From NCBI GenBank assembly GCA_900317815.1, contig ONIC01000202.1:1-47011 (forward strand): a stretch of 47,011 nucleotides of DNA. The letters are read 5' to 3'. Below the pieces are notes generated by a model. The model was not told the DNA's origin. It searched no databases and saw nothing but the letters and a program-made list of their open reading frames with translations. The position numbers and the translations under genes are program-made. This document shows, in pieces, positions 24,435 through 32,237 of this stretch. This stretch comes from an uncultured Eubacteriales bacterium (GTDB lineage Bacteria > Bacillota > Clostridia > Oscillospirales > Acutalibacteraceae). Positions within the stretch are counted from its first letter, which is position 1; each line of letters opens with the position of its first letter.

Positions 24435-24445
24435 TTTAAGCTAAA

Positions 24446-25312
24446 ATGAAAAAAGACAGAAAAAAGCTATGGGCAGCTGTCTGGGTAGTGTCTATCGTGC
24501 TCGTGATAACGGCTCTTTCAGTGCTGTGTATTTATCTGTACAGGATGTACACGGCGGGGAAGTCGTATGACGATATCAGCCTGATAATGTCCGAGGGCAG
24601 GACTGAAACGCAGGATGCTCCCATTAGCTCTTTGATGTCGGAGACCGATACCGCAGCGGACTTTTCCGAAGCCTCCGAAACTGATTCGAAGACGAAGAAA
24701 TCCGATGCGGTCAACGGTGATGTGAATTTCACGGAGTTATGGAAGATCAACACGGATATTTATGCGTGGATCTCGATTCCTAATACAAACATCAACTACC
24801 CCGTTCTTCAGACAGACGGGGATGATGCTTTTTATCTGGAACATAACTACAAAAAAGAATACGAATTTGCGGGCAGCATTTATACCGAGAAACTCAACAG
24901 GAAGGATTTTTCCGATCCGAATACAGTTCTTTACGGTCATAATATGCTCAACGGGACCATGTTCCGTCATCTTCACAATTTCCGCGACCCGGATTTCTTT
25001 GCTGCCAATCCATATATTTACATCTACCTTCCCGAGCGGACTCTGACATACGAGATTTTTTCGGCTTACGAATACGATGACAGGCATATCTTATACTCGT
25101 TTGATTTCAACGACAAGCAGGTTTTTGCCGAGTATCTTGATTATGCGACAAATCCCACTAATTCTATGATGTACAATACAAGAGACATAAGTGTCACTGC
25201 CGATGACAAGATCATTACACTGAGCACCTGTCTCGGAAATATCGATACGTCAAGATATCTTGTTCAAGGAGTTCTGATAAGCGATGAGCCGGCAAAAGCA
25301 AACAAGCAGTGA
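24446..25312 (+). CDS. srtB: Class B sortase
   Basis: This 288-residue membrane-anchored transpeptidase joins sorting-motif proteins to the cell wall or to each other. An N-terminal membrane helix (9-31) and a disordered Ser/Thr/Asp-rich stretch (40-95) precede the sortase fold. The catalytic triad is visible: His165 in YGHNM, Cys262 in TLSTC and Arg270 in DTSRYLV. No strong ribosome site lies before the ATG (GAGG is 17 bases away), so translation is probably coupled to the anchor gene 11 bp upstream. It overlaps the LCP gene by 29 bp. The class B call follows from the spacing between Cys and Arg and the WISIPNTNINYPV segment. Confidence 0.92.
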   Translation: MKKDRKKLWAAVWVVSIVLVITALSVLCIYLYRMYTAGKSYDDISLIMSEGRTETQDAPISSLMSETDTAADFSEASETDSKTKKSDAVNGDVNFTELWKINTDIYAWISIPNTNINYPVLQTDGDDAFYLEHNYKKEYEFAGSIYTEKLNRKDFSDPNTVLYGHNMLNGTMFRHLHNFRDPDFFAANPYIYIYLPERTLTYEIFSAYEYDDRHILYSFDFNDKQVFAEYLDYATNPTNSMMYNTRDISVTADDKIITLSTCLGNIDTSRYLVQGVLISDEPAKANKQ

Positions 25313-26429
25313 TATCCCGAGCAGAAGCGTCTCGGACAGCACTTCGTCACGATCAAAATCCGAAAAGACTAAAAATAATAAGGGACTTAAAATATTCGGC
25401 GTCATAGCTGCCGTCATCATTGGTTTATTGGTGATCGCTGCCGTGACGCTGATTGTTCTTATGTACATCGGTCAGAAAGCCGCAGTCGGTTCAAATAAGA
25501 ATGTTGTTCTCGATGTCCCGAGCGAGACCGAAGTCACAGTCGAAAAAGCTGAGACCGACTCCGACTCAAATACGTATGTCTATTATAAAGGAAAGAAGTA
25601 CGTCTACAACGACAAGGTTACGACAATCCTTTTTGCAGGAATAGACAAGCACGCCGACGAGCAGCTCGGTACTTTCGGTACAGCAGGACAGGCTGACTGC
25701 ATTATAGTGGGCGCGCTTAATACCGAGAACGGGAAGTACAAGCTTATGGCGCTCTCGAGAGATACTATGGTCGATGTCAACATTCTTGATGCCGACGGCA
25801 CGTTTAAGGGGACAGAGAATAAGCAGATCTGCCTTTCGTACGCTTACGGCGACGGCAAAGAGAAGAGCTGCGAAAATTTGAAAAAATCGGTTTCCCGCGT
25901 TCTTATGGGTATCCCTGTGAACAGTTATGCGGCGATTGACCTTGACGCGATCCCGATTCTCAATGATGGTGTAGGCGGCGTTACGGTCAATGTGATACAG
26001 GACCTCAGCTTCAGGGATCCTGCGCTTACAGAAGGCTCAAGGGTGACTCTCTACGGAACGCAGGCGGAGACTTTTGTTCGTTACAGAGATATCAACGGCG
26101 ATGAAAATCAGAACAATTTGAGAATGGATCGCCAGAAGGAGTACCTGACCAACTTCATCAAGCAGACTCTCAAACTGACGCGCGATGATATAAAGACTCC
26201 CGTTCGCCTGTACAACAGCATTGACGGTTATCTTGTGACGGACATTGATGTTCCGATGATAACATATTATTCGAGCATTTTCCTGAAAACCGGATTTTCT
26301 GCTGACGATAATCTTATAAAGATCCCGGGCAAAACAACACACGGTGAGGAATATGCGGAGTATCATATAGACAACGATGCATTGTTCGAGATAATTCTTG
26401 ATACATATTATACGGAAGTAACTAATTAA
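25284..26429 (+). CDS. LytR-CpsA-Psr (LCP) family cell-wall glycopolymer ligase
   Basis: This 381-residue protein has a Ser/Arg/Lys-rich cytoplasmic N-terminus, one membrane helix (36-62), a linker and an extracellular LCP domain (about 110-330) with the characteristic ILFAGID, ALSRDTMV, GVGGVTV and VRYRD(I)NGDENQNNLRMDRQ elements, including the arginines that bind polyprenyl pyrophosphate. LCP enzymes transfer teichoic acids, capsule or glycans to peptidoglycan. The gene overlaps the sortase gene by 29 bp and AAGGAG lies inside the sortase coding region, so the two are co-expressed. Some LCP proteins glycosylate sortase-anchored surface proteins, which fits the small anchor protein here (inference). 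Confidence 0.92.
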   Translation: MSRQKQTSSDIPSRSVSDSTSSRSKSEKTKNNKGLKIFGVIAAVIIGLLVIAAVTLIVLMYIGQKAAVGSNKNVVLDVPSETEVTVEKAETDSDSNTYVYYKGKKYVYNDKVTTILFAGIDKHADEQLGTFGTAGQADCIIVGALNTENGKYKLMALSRDTMVDVNILDADGTFKGTENKQICLSYAYGDGKEKSCENLKKSVSRVLMGIPVNSYAAIDLDAIPILNDGVGGVTVNVIQDLSFRDPALTEGSRVTLYGTQAETFVRYRDINGDENQNNLRMDRQKEYLTNFIKQTLKLTRDDIKTPVRLYNSIDGYLVTDIDVPMITYYSSIFLKTGFSADDNLIKIPGKTTHGEEYAEYHIDNDALFEIILDTYYTEVTN

Positions 26430-26448
26430 CAGAACGGTGGTGATCCCC

Positions 26449-26715
26449 TTGAAACTGAAAAAAGGCTTTGTAACTTACGTTTCCGACGGTGAGCAGCTTA
26501 TGGTAGCGGCAGGTCCTGCGTCTAAGCTCTTTCACGGAATGGTGAAAAGCAACGAGACTGCGGCATTTATTGTGGATAGACTCAAGAAAGAAACGACAGT
26601 CGATCAGATCACAGACGCACTTCTCGAAACGTATGATGTCCCGCGTGAAATTGCAAAGAGAGATACGGAAAAGGTCATCGATACGCTTCGCTCGATAGGG
26701 GCGATAGATGAGTGA
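26449..26715 (+). CDS. PqqD-like peptide-binding protein
   Basis: This protein of about 88 residues has a winged-helix PqqD-like fold pattern (an N-terminal strand region, then LKKETTVDQITDALLETYDVP and a C-terminal LRSIGAI). PqqD domains bind leader peptides (RiPP recognition) or carrier substrates. The likely start is TTG 26449, behind GGTGGTGAT; GTG codons at 26437 and 26440 are alternatives. It overlaps the following peptidase gene by 8 bp and comes 19 bp after the LCP gene. No radical SAM enzyme or precursor peptide gene is nearby, so its partner may be the peptidase or the small anchor protein. Confidence 0.75.
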   Translation: MKLKKGFVTYVSDGEQLMVAAGPASKLFHGMVKSNETAAFIVDRLKKETTVDQITDALLETYDVPREIAKRDTEKVIDTLRSIGAIDE

Positions 26716-27172
26716 TAAGGTTCAGCTCAGCTATGAAGAAGTCCTCGAGTTGGAGGGCAAGCTCGTTGCGATAAACAAGGGACGCAGCATGATGCCGCTG
26801 CTGCGCGAAGGGCGCGACCTGATGGTGATAGAGAAAAAAGGTACACAGCGCTGCAAAAAGTATGACGCCGTTCTTTACAAAAGCGGAGAAAGGTACGTTT
26901 TGCATCGTATCATAAAGGTTCGTGAGAACGATTATGTAATCGTCGGAGACAACTGCCGAAGGCTTGAATACGGTATCACGGACGAAGATATTATTGGAAA
27001 GCTGACAGCCGTTGTGCGAGGAGGTAAGCGGGAGCTGAAAATGAATTCAAAGCTTTGCCGCTTTTACGCTCATCTGTGGTGTGATTTTTTTCCGATCCGC
27101 GCAGCTTTAATACTCCTGCGTGAAATGGCGGGTAAGTGCCGACGATTTGTGAAAAGTCGCTTTATGAAGTGA
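26708..27172 (+). CDS. Signal-peptidase-like S24/S26 protein with Ser/His dyad
   Basis: This 154-residue protein shows the S26 serine box GRSMMPLLREG (Ser27) and the second box YVLHRI (His66), followed by IVGDNC (79-83). His instead of Lys places it with SipW/Sec11-type (ER-type) peptidases rather than the bacterial LepB type. Unlike SipW there is no N-terminal membrane anchor; only a weak hydrophobic stretch occurs near the C-terminus (107-122) within a basic tail. Its start overlaps the PqqD-like gene by 8 bp, a tight pair. It may cleave a leader or surface protein recognised by the PqqD domain. Activity is not proven; it could be a regulatory S24-like protein. Confidence 0.72.
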   Translation: MSDKVQLSYEEVLELEGKLVAINKGRSMMPLLREGRDLMVIEKKGTQRCKKYDAVLYKSGERYVLHRIIKVRENDYVIVGDNCRRLEYGITDEDIIGKLTAVVRGGKRELKMNSKLCRFYAHLWCDFFPIRAALILLREMAGKCRRFVKSRFMK

Positions 27173-27223
27173 CGGCGGACAGTAAACAAAGTGAATATCC
27201 ATTGCGGTGCGCAATGGTTGTGA

Positions 27224-27257
27224 AAGGCAGAGGAACGGCATATTCTCTGCCTTTTTT
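27224..27257 (+). terminator. Terminator of the sortase-peptidase cluster
   Basis: AAGGCAGAG and CTCTGCCTT pair around about 12 bases and are followed by TTTTTTG. A smaller hairpin (CCATTGC-GGTGC-GCAATGG) precedes it at 27199-27217. Confidence 0.85.
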
Positions 27258-27349
27258 GTGTATTATTCTGTGAAGGTAAACCGTACAAACATTTTAAAAT
27301 CCGTCAGAAAAAATTCAGAAATCTATCACAAAGAAACCCGAAAATGCTC

Positions 27350-27378
27350 TTGACAGAATTTAGTTTTCATTCTATAAT
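27350..27378 (+). promoter_or_regulatory. Perfect consensus promoter of the amylase gene
   Basis: TTGACA (27350-27355) and TATAAT (27373-27378) are exactly 17 bp apart, the textbook sigma-A consensus. It gives a 5' leader of about 250 bases before the amylase start codon, suggesting very high basal strength kept in check by the downstream operator or leader. Confidence 0.85.
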
Positions 27379-27399
27379 GATATCAACAGGATTACGGAA

Positions 27400-27506
27400 A
27401 TTTACACAATTATTAGTTCATAGTCAAATTGATTTTGGATTAAACTCCATTTCGATTAGCCCTTTGTTCAACAGTTATAAAATCCCAACTTAATATTTGT
27501 GTAAAT
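27400..27506 (+). promoter_or_regulatory. Inverted repeat in the amylase leader
   Basis: ATTTACACAA (27400-27409) and TTGTGTAAAT (27497-27506) are perfect 10-bp complements 87 bases apart, the first just after the predicted transcription start. They could be two operators bridged by a looping repressor, or a closing stem of a structured leader. The remaining leader to 27638 has no other recognised motif. Confidence 0.45.
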
Positions 27507-27638
27507 CGCCAAATCTAAGTGAGTGTAACGAACATTTCACGACTGAGAAACGATCACAGACGAAAGCTTCCTACAGGGCGGACGTGATGTGACCGAGACA
27601 GAGCAGATTTTGAATAGTTTGAATAGGAGGAATTAACA

Positions 27639-29756
27639 ATGAGCTTAAAAAGAACGATGTGCGCGCTGCTCGCAGCTTCAATGATGACAACGGGCTTTGC
27701 GGCACTTCAGGGAACAGCTTCGGCAGCAACTGTCGAGAACGAGTCCGGCGCAGAGGTTACAACGGAGGAATCCGGCGCAAATTACGGTCTCGCAACATCT
27801 ATCGAAAACGGTAATATTCTTCATTGCTTCAACTGGAAACTCAGCGACATCAAGGCAGAGCTTCCCAACATTGCAGCAGCAGGTTATACATCTGTACAGA
27901 CCTCGCCTATCCAGTCTCACAACTCGACAGGCGCTTGGTACTGGCTGTATCAGCCGCTCGGATTCAGCATCGGCAACGAGATCGGTTCTTACGAGGATCT
28001 TAAGTCCCTTTGCTCCGAGGCTGACAAGTATGGCATCAAGGTCATCGTTGACGTTGTTGCCAACCACCTTGCAGGCTGGAAGGACGGTACTTGGGCTAAC
28101 GATATCGAGTCCGGCATGAGACAGAGCTACTACTTCCACAATGAGGGTGCTTGCTCCAACTGGGATAACCGCTACGATGTAACACACAAGAACATCGGTA
28201 TGCCTGACCTTAACTCCGAGAATTCGGATGTTCAGGGTATCGTTGCAAATATGGTAAACAGCCTTAAGGATGCAGGCGTTGACGGTATCCGTTGGGATGC
28301 TGCAAAGCACATTGGTCTTCCTTCCGAGAGCTGCAACTTCTGGCCGGCAGTCACGAAGGCAGGTCTCTACAACTACGGTGAGATCCTTGACAACCCCGCA
28401 GGCAACAGCGGCGATGATTACAACGCAAGCCTTATGAAAGAGTACGGTTCGCTCATCGGTGTTACGGACGCTACATACAGCGGCACTGTAACGGGCGCAA
28501 TCAGAGACGGCGGCGTTCCCAGCGGCTACGGCAACTGGACAACAAAGGGCGTTGCAGCTAACAGAGTAGTTTATTGGGCAGAGAGCCACGACACATACTG
28601 CAACAACGGTTGGACAAACGGCCTCAGCACATACATTATGAATAAGGCATACGCAGTAGTAGGTTCGAGAAACGGCAGCCAGGCGCTTTATCTCTCCAGA
28701 CCGTTCGAGAAGAACCACGACTCCATTATGTACGGCGTAAAGGGCGACACAACCCAGGCATTCTCAACTGAGGTCAAGGCAGTTAACCAGTTCCGCAACG
28801 CTATGGGCACAAAGGAAGACTACTACCTCAGCTCCAACGGCTGCGCAGTTATCACCCGTAAGGGCGGCGGTGCAGTTATCGTAAAGGGCAACGGCACAGG
28901 CAACGTTTCCGTAGAGAACGGCGGCGGCTATGCAACTCCCGGAACATACAAGGACGTTATCTCCGGCAACACATTTACAGTTACATCTTCTACGATCTCC
29001 GGTGACATCGGCAACACAGGTATCGCAGTTATCTACGATGCAAGCGTAACACCCGATCCGACACCCGATCCCACTCCCGTCCCGACACCGGATCCTACTC
29101 CCGATCCGACACCTTCAGGCGTAAACGTTTACTTTGACAACAAGGCTTACAACTGGAGCAATGTATACGCATACGTTTACAACGGCGACGGCGAATCGGC
29201 TACAAGCATGGCTTCCTGGCCGGGCGTTAAGATGACACAGACAAACTCCGAAGGCTACCTCGTACTCAGCGTTTCCGGTTTCGAAAACGGTCGCGTTATC
29301 TTCAACGACGGTACAGGCAGCGATCAGAACAGATATCCCGCAGATATGCAGCCCGGTATGGAGATAGGTAATGCATCGCATCTCTTCACATCAGGCTATG
29401 CATGGAATCTTTACACAGAGCCTACTCCCACACCCGATCCGATTCCGGATCCCGACCCGACACCCGACCCGACACCCGATCCCGATCCTACTCCGGACCC
29501 CGATCCTACACCTGACACGAAGATCACAGTTCTCAACGGCGACGCTAACCAGGACGGCAATGTATCGCTCAGAGACGCTTCCTTCACACTCAAGGCTACA
29601 GTCGGCAAGGCTACATTCTCGGGCAACGGCAAGACGGCAGCAGATGTTGACGGCGACGGCAGTGTAACGGCTACAGACTCACTCGCTATCCAGAGATATG
29701 ATATCGGTATTGCTTCGAACAACATCGGCAGCAAGGTATCTAAGACAGCGATCTGA
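27639..29756 (+). CDS. Secreted GH13 alpha-amylase with CBM26 and dockerin (amylosome component)
   Basis: This 705-residue enzyme cleaves alpha-1,4 bonds of starch outside the cell. Order: signal peptide (1-29), GH13 barrel (about 50-395) with DVVANH (138-143), nucleophile Asp220 (GIRWD), acid/base Glu248 (NYGEIL) and Asp318 (ESHD), a C-terminal beta domain (to about 468), a Pro-Thr-Asp linker (471-492), a CBM26-type starch-binding module (494-593), a second Pro-Thr-Asp linker (594-627) and a type I dockerin (634-690) with two Ca2+ loops starting GDANQDGNVS and DVDGDGSVT. The dockerin should plug into a cohesin of a scaffoldin, as in Ruminococcus bromii amylosomes. AGGAGG supports the ATG. 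Products would feed the malEFG importer nearby. Confidence 0.94.
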   Translation: MSLKRTMCALLAASMMTTGFAALQGTASAATVENESGAEVTTEESGANYGLATSIENGNILHCFNWKLSDIKAELPNIAAAGYTSVQTSPIQSHNSTGAWYWLYQPLGFSIGNEIGSYEDLKSLCSEADKYGIKVIVDVVANHLAGWKDGTWANDIESGMRQSYYFHNEGACSNWDNRYDVTHKNIGMPDLNSENSDVQGIVANMVNSLKDAGVDGIRWDAAKHIGLPSESCNFWPAVTKAGLYNYGEILDNPAGNSGDDYNASLMKEYGSLIGVTDATYSGTVTGAIRDGGVPSGYGNWTTKGVAANRVVYWAESHDTYCNNGWTNGLSTYIMNKAYAVVGSRNGSQALYLSRPFEKNHDSIMYGVKGDTTQAFSTEVKAVNQFRNAMGTKEDYYLSSNGCAVITRKGGGAVIVKGNGTGNVSVENGGGYATPGTYKDVISGNTFTVTSSTISGDIGNTGIAVIYDASVTPDPTPDPTPVPTPDPTPDPTPSGVNVYFDNKAYNWSNVYAYVYNGDGESATSMASWPGVKMTQTNSEGYLVLSVSGFENGRVIFNDGTGSDQNRYPADMQPGMEIGNASHLFTSGYAWNLYTEPTPTPDPIPDPDPTPDPTPDPDPTPDPDPTPDTKITVLNGDANQDGNVSLRDASFTLKATVGKATFSGNGKTAADVDGDGSVTATDSLAIQRYDIGIASNNIGSKVSKTAI
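29050..29115 (+). repeat. Tandem Pro-Thr-Asp linker repeat 1
   Basis: Short repeats of about 12 bases (ACACCCGATCCG type) encode TPDP units between the amylase domain and the CBM. The codon repeats could expand or contract by slippage. Confidence 0.7.
29420..29518 (+). repeat. Tandem Pro-Thr-Asp linker repeat 2
   Basis: A second run of CCCGAT/CCGACA units encodes TPDP and DPDPTP repeats between the CBM and the dockerin. It resembles the first linker and may recombine with it, deleting the CBM. Confidence 0.7.
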
Positions 29757-29851
29757 AATTAAACAGTATATAGTGTTATAACTCCTATATTCAATTTTCG
29801 GCAGGCAGGGAATGAGGAAACTCGTTTCCTGCTTTGCTTTATGACGATAAA

Positions 29852-29888
29852 AAAACTCCCGACAGGTCTGTTGCCTATCGGGAGTTTA
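29852..29888. terminator. Bidirectional terminator between amylase and the minus-strand gene
   Basis: AACTCCCGA and TCGGGAGTT with inner AGG/CCT form a strong stem; the minus strand continues with a run of seven T. It ends the gene at 29902 and may also stop amylase read-through. A weaker GCAGG..CCTGC hairpin lies at about 29803-29832. Confidence 0.75.
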
Positions 29889-29901
29889 TGTTGATTATAG
29901 T

Positions 29902-30726
29902 TTATCGGTCGTTGTAGAGCTTCTGATTTTCCATGCTCTCCGCCATGAGTCTCTGCATAAGACCGGGCTTTTTTTCCTTAGCAGGCTTGACCTTCTTGCC
30001 TCTGTATTTCTCGGCTGCCGCCCAGGCCTTCTGAAGCTCCTCTGACATCTCGCGTTTGATAGCTTCCTTCTGCGCTCCGTCTGTGATAGAGTTGAGGATA
30101 ACTATTGTGATGAGCGGACGGGTGTCAATGTCGCCGTAAGAATACTGACCCGAAAGAACCTCGGCGAGTTTGTCGATCTCTCGGTCGCTGCCCGAATTGA
30201 GAAGCTCCTGTACCTTTGGAACGATATGTTCCTTTGTAAAAGTAACGGTTCTGAATTCTTCGTAGCTCTCCTGTTCCTCACGGATCTCGTCCCTGAGCTC
30301 GGGGAAGACTGCCATAAGTCTTTTGGAGAAGAAAACAGGATCTCCGTTGCCGTCGTCGCTGTCTTTCTTCTTCTTCTTTTTCTTCTGAGTTGTCTGCTTG
30401 AAGACGGGTGCGGAGACATTGTCCACAAAGTCATTTCCGATCGAGTCGGCTTCCTTCTCGGAATCGGTCTCGGGATCAAACATCCATGTTGCGATCGTTT
30501 TCCACTCGTTGTCGGGAGCACCGTCGTTCATATCGCAGGAACGGAGCACCATGTGTTTCTTGTCCATGTAATAGATAACGGAATAAGCGGTCGTCGCTCC
30601 CGTATATAATTTAACAAGCTCCCTGGAATCGGCGCTCGTTACGTTCTGAGCCGTGAAGCCCTGGGGTGCCACGGCAGCTTCGAACTTCTTGTTTACTATT
30701 TCAAATGCCTTTTCAATAGTCGCCAT
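29902..30726 (-). CDS. Conserved-looking protein of unknown function
   Basis: I do not recognise this 274-residue protein. It has no signal peptide or membrane helix. The N-terminal 100 residues look like a compact alpha/beta domain (VIYYMDKKHMVLRSCDM), then a lysine run (about 113-120) and an acidic patch, then a helical second half (EEQESYEEFRTVTF..EHIVPKVQELL..DKLAEVLSGQYSYGD) and a basic tail. Such layout suggests a soluble two-domain protein joined by a flexible linker. AAAGGAA precedes the ATG. It is a single gene with its own terminator. The ITIVILNSITDGAQ segment is hydrophobic but too short for a membrane anchor. Confidence 0.8.
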   Translation of the reverse strand: MATIEKAFEIVNKKFEAAVAPQGFTAQNVTSADSRELVKLYTGATTAYSVIYYMDKKHMVLRSCDMNDGAPDNEWKTIATWMFDPETDSEKEADSIGNDFVDNVSAPVFKQTTQKKKKKKKDSDDGNGDPVFFSKRLMAVFPELRDEIREEQESYEEFRTVTFTKEHIVPKVQELLNSGSDREIDKLAEVLSGQYSYGDIDTRPLITIVILNSITDGAQKEAIKREMSEELQKAWAAAEKYRGKKVKPAKEKKPGLMQRLMAESMENQKLYNDR

Positions 30727-30834
30727 TGACTTAACATTCCTTTCGTATTCTCTGAAAATTTACGATCCACTCTAAATTATAACCTATAAAACGCAATTTG
30801 TCACTACTTTTGAGAGTATTTTTTTGATTTGTAA

Positions 30835-30863
30835 TTGCACAAGGGGCAAGTTTATGGTAAAAT
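30835..30863 (+). promoter_or_regulatory. Promoter of the murI-DUF1934-argS operon
   Basis: TTGCAC (30835-30840) and TAAAAT (30858-30863) are 17 bp apart with an extended -10 TGG; 80 bases before murI. Confidence 0.65.
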
Positions 30864-30942
30864 AAAAGAGTATCAACATATTTATCCGCATTGCAGGAAT
30901 TACGTCGGCGTATTGTCGGCGCTCAATAGATGGAGGTTTCTT

Positions 30943-31755
30943 ATGTCTGAACAGCCAATCGGCGTTTTCGATTCAGGTCTGGGCGGTCTTACCGCGGTAA
31001 AGCAGCTCAGAGCGATAATGCCGCACGAGAATATAGTTTATTTCGGCGATACCGGCAGAGTGCCTTACGGCAACCGAAGCACGGCAACTATCAGCCGTTA
31101 CGCAAAGCAGGACGCGCGTTTTCTTCTAAGTCATGATGTTAAGATGGTCATTGCCGCATGCGGTACCGTCAGCTCGACTGTGCTCGATCTCGGAGAATGT
31201 CTGCCTGTTCCATATATCAATGTTATACTGCCGACGGCGGCTGCGGCTGTCGAGGCTACTAAAAACGGCAGGATAGGTGTTATCGGCACGCGCGCCACGA
31301 TAGGAAGCTGCTCGTATAAAAAGGAAATAGAGAAGCTCGACAGCAGTATTCAGGTCTTTCAGAGAGAATGTCCGCTGTTTGTTCCGATCGTTGAGGAGGG
31401 CTTTATCTCTCCTGACGATCCGATCGCGAAGCTGACTGTTGAGCGTTATTTAAAGGAGCTGAAGGACCAACAGGTAGATACTCTGATATTAGGCTGTACG
31501 CACTATCCGATACTGAAGCCTGTTATCGGAGAATATGTCGGAATGGACGTAAAGCTCATAGACAGCGGCAAGGAAACTGCGATCTATGCATCGAAGCTGC
31601 TCAAAGAGAAAGGACTGCTCAACGACAGCGTATCGGAAGGTGACTGCGGTTTTTACGTCAGCGATCGCACAGAAGACTTTACGAACACAGCCTCGATCTT
31701 CCTCAATTCGAACATCGGAGAAAATGTCGAGCGAGTAGATATATGGAATTATTAG
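30943..31755 (+). CDS. murI: Glutamate racemase
   Basis: This 270-residue cytoplasmic enzyme makes D-glutamate for peptidoglycan. Asp10 in FDSGLGGL, the two catalytic cysteines Cys73 (AACGTVSS) and Cys185 (LGCTHYP) and His187 are all present. AACGT replaces the common AACNT motif, a known variant in Clostridia-like enzymes. GGAGG at 30932 sets the ATG at 30943; a longer in-frame reading starts inside the promoter and is rejected. It leads an operon with a DUF1934 protein and argS. Confidence 0.94.
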   Translation: MSEQPIGVFDSGLGGLTAVKQLRAIMPHENIVYFGDTGRVPYGNRSTATISRYAKQDARFLLSHDVKMVIAACGTVSSTVLDLGECLPVPYINVILPTAAAAVEATKNGRIGVIGTRATIGSCSYKKEIEKLDSSIQVFQRECPLFVPIVEEGFISPDDPIAKLTVERYLKELKDQQVDTLILGCTHYPILKPVIGEYVGMDVKLIDSGKETAIYASKLLKEKGLLNDSVSEGDCGFYVSDRTEDFTNTASIFLNSNIGENVERVDIWNY

Positions 31756-31797
31756 CTAACTTTCATCAATTGAAATATGGTGCAAGGATGTGATGTA

Positions 31798-32235
31798 TTG
31801 AACGAACGCTATCTTATAACTGTGCAGGGAACTCAGGCTGTTGACGGAGAAAGCGAGACGGAGGAGCTGACCACAACAGCGGAATATACCGAGCGCGGCG
31901 GCAAGAAGCTGATAAAATACCGTGAATACGGAACTAACGAAACTCAGGCGGATATTGTCGTTACAAATCTCGTGAAGATAGACGGAGATACGGTGTCTCT
32001 GACAAAGCGTGTTGACGGGAGAACGGGGCAGATGATCTTCGAATGTGGGAAGCGCCACCAGTGTATGTATGCAAACGAGGTCGGAAATCTGACGCTCGGG
32101 ATCTACACTGAGTCGCTCGTTGACAAGCTCAGCGCCGAAGGCGGCACGCTTGAGATCGATTATACAATAGATTTTAACGGCGGGTTTGAAAGTGAGAACC
32201 ACATTCTTATCACGCTGAAAAAAACGGAGGAATAA
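31798..32235 (+). CDS. DUF1934 family protein (YwiB-like)
   Basis: This 145-residue beta-rich protein (ERYLITVQGTQ, LVKIDGDTVSLTKR, LEIDYTIDFNG) fits the YwiB/DUF1934 calycin-like barrel family. In B. subtilis ywiB also lies directly upstream of argS, and here argS begins 2 bp after the stop. Function is unknown. TTG 31798 with AAGGATGTGA upstream is the likely start; ATG 31777 lacks a ribosome site. Confidence 0.82.
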   Translation: MNERYLITVQGTQAVDGESETEELTTTAEYTERGGKKLIKYREYGTNETQADIVVTNLVKIDGDTVSLTKRVDGRTGQMIFECGKRHQCMYANEVGNLTLGIYTESLVDKLSAEGGTLEIDYTIDFNGGFESENHILITLKKTEE

Positions 32236-32237
32236 AA

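Noticed and set aside
30835..30942. N-terminal extension of glutamate racemase
   Set aside because: The frame starts inside the promoter; GGAGG at 30932 and family length place the start at 30943.
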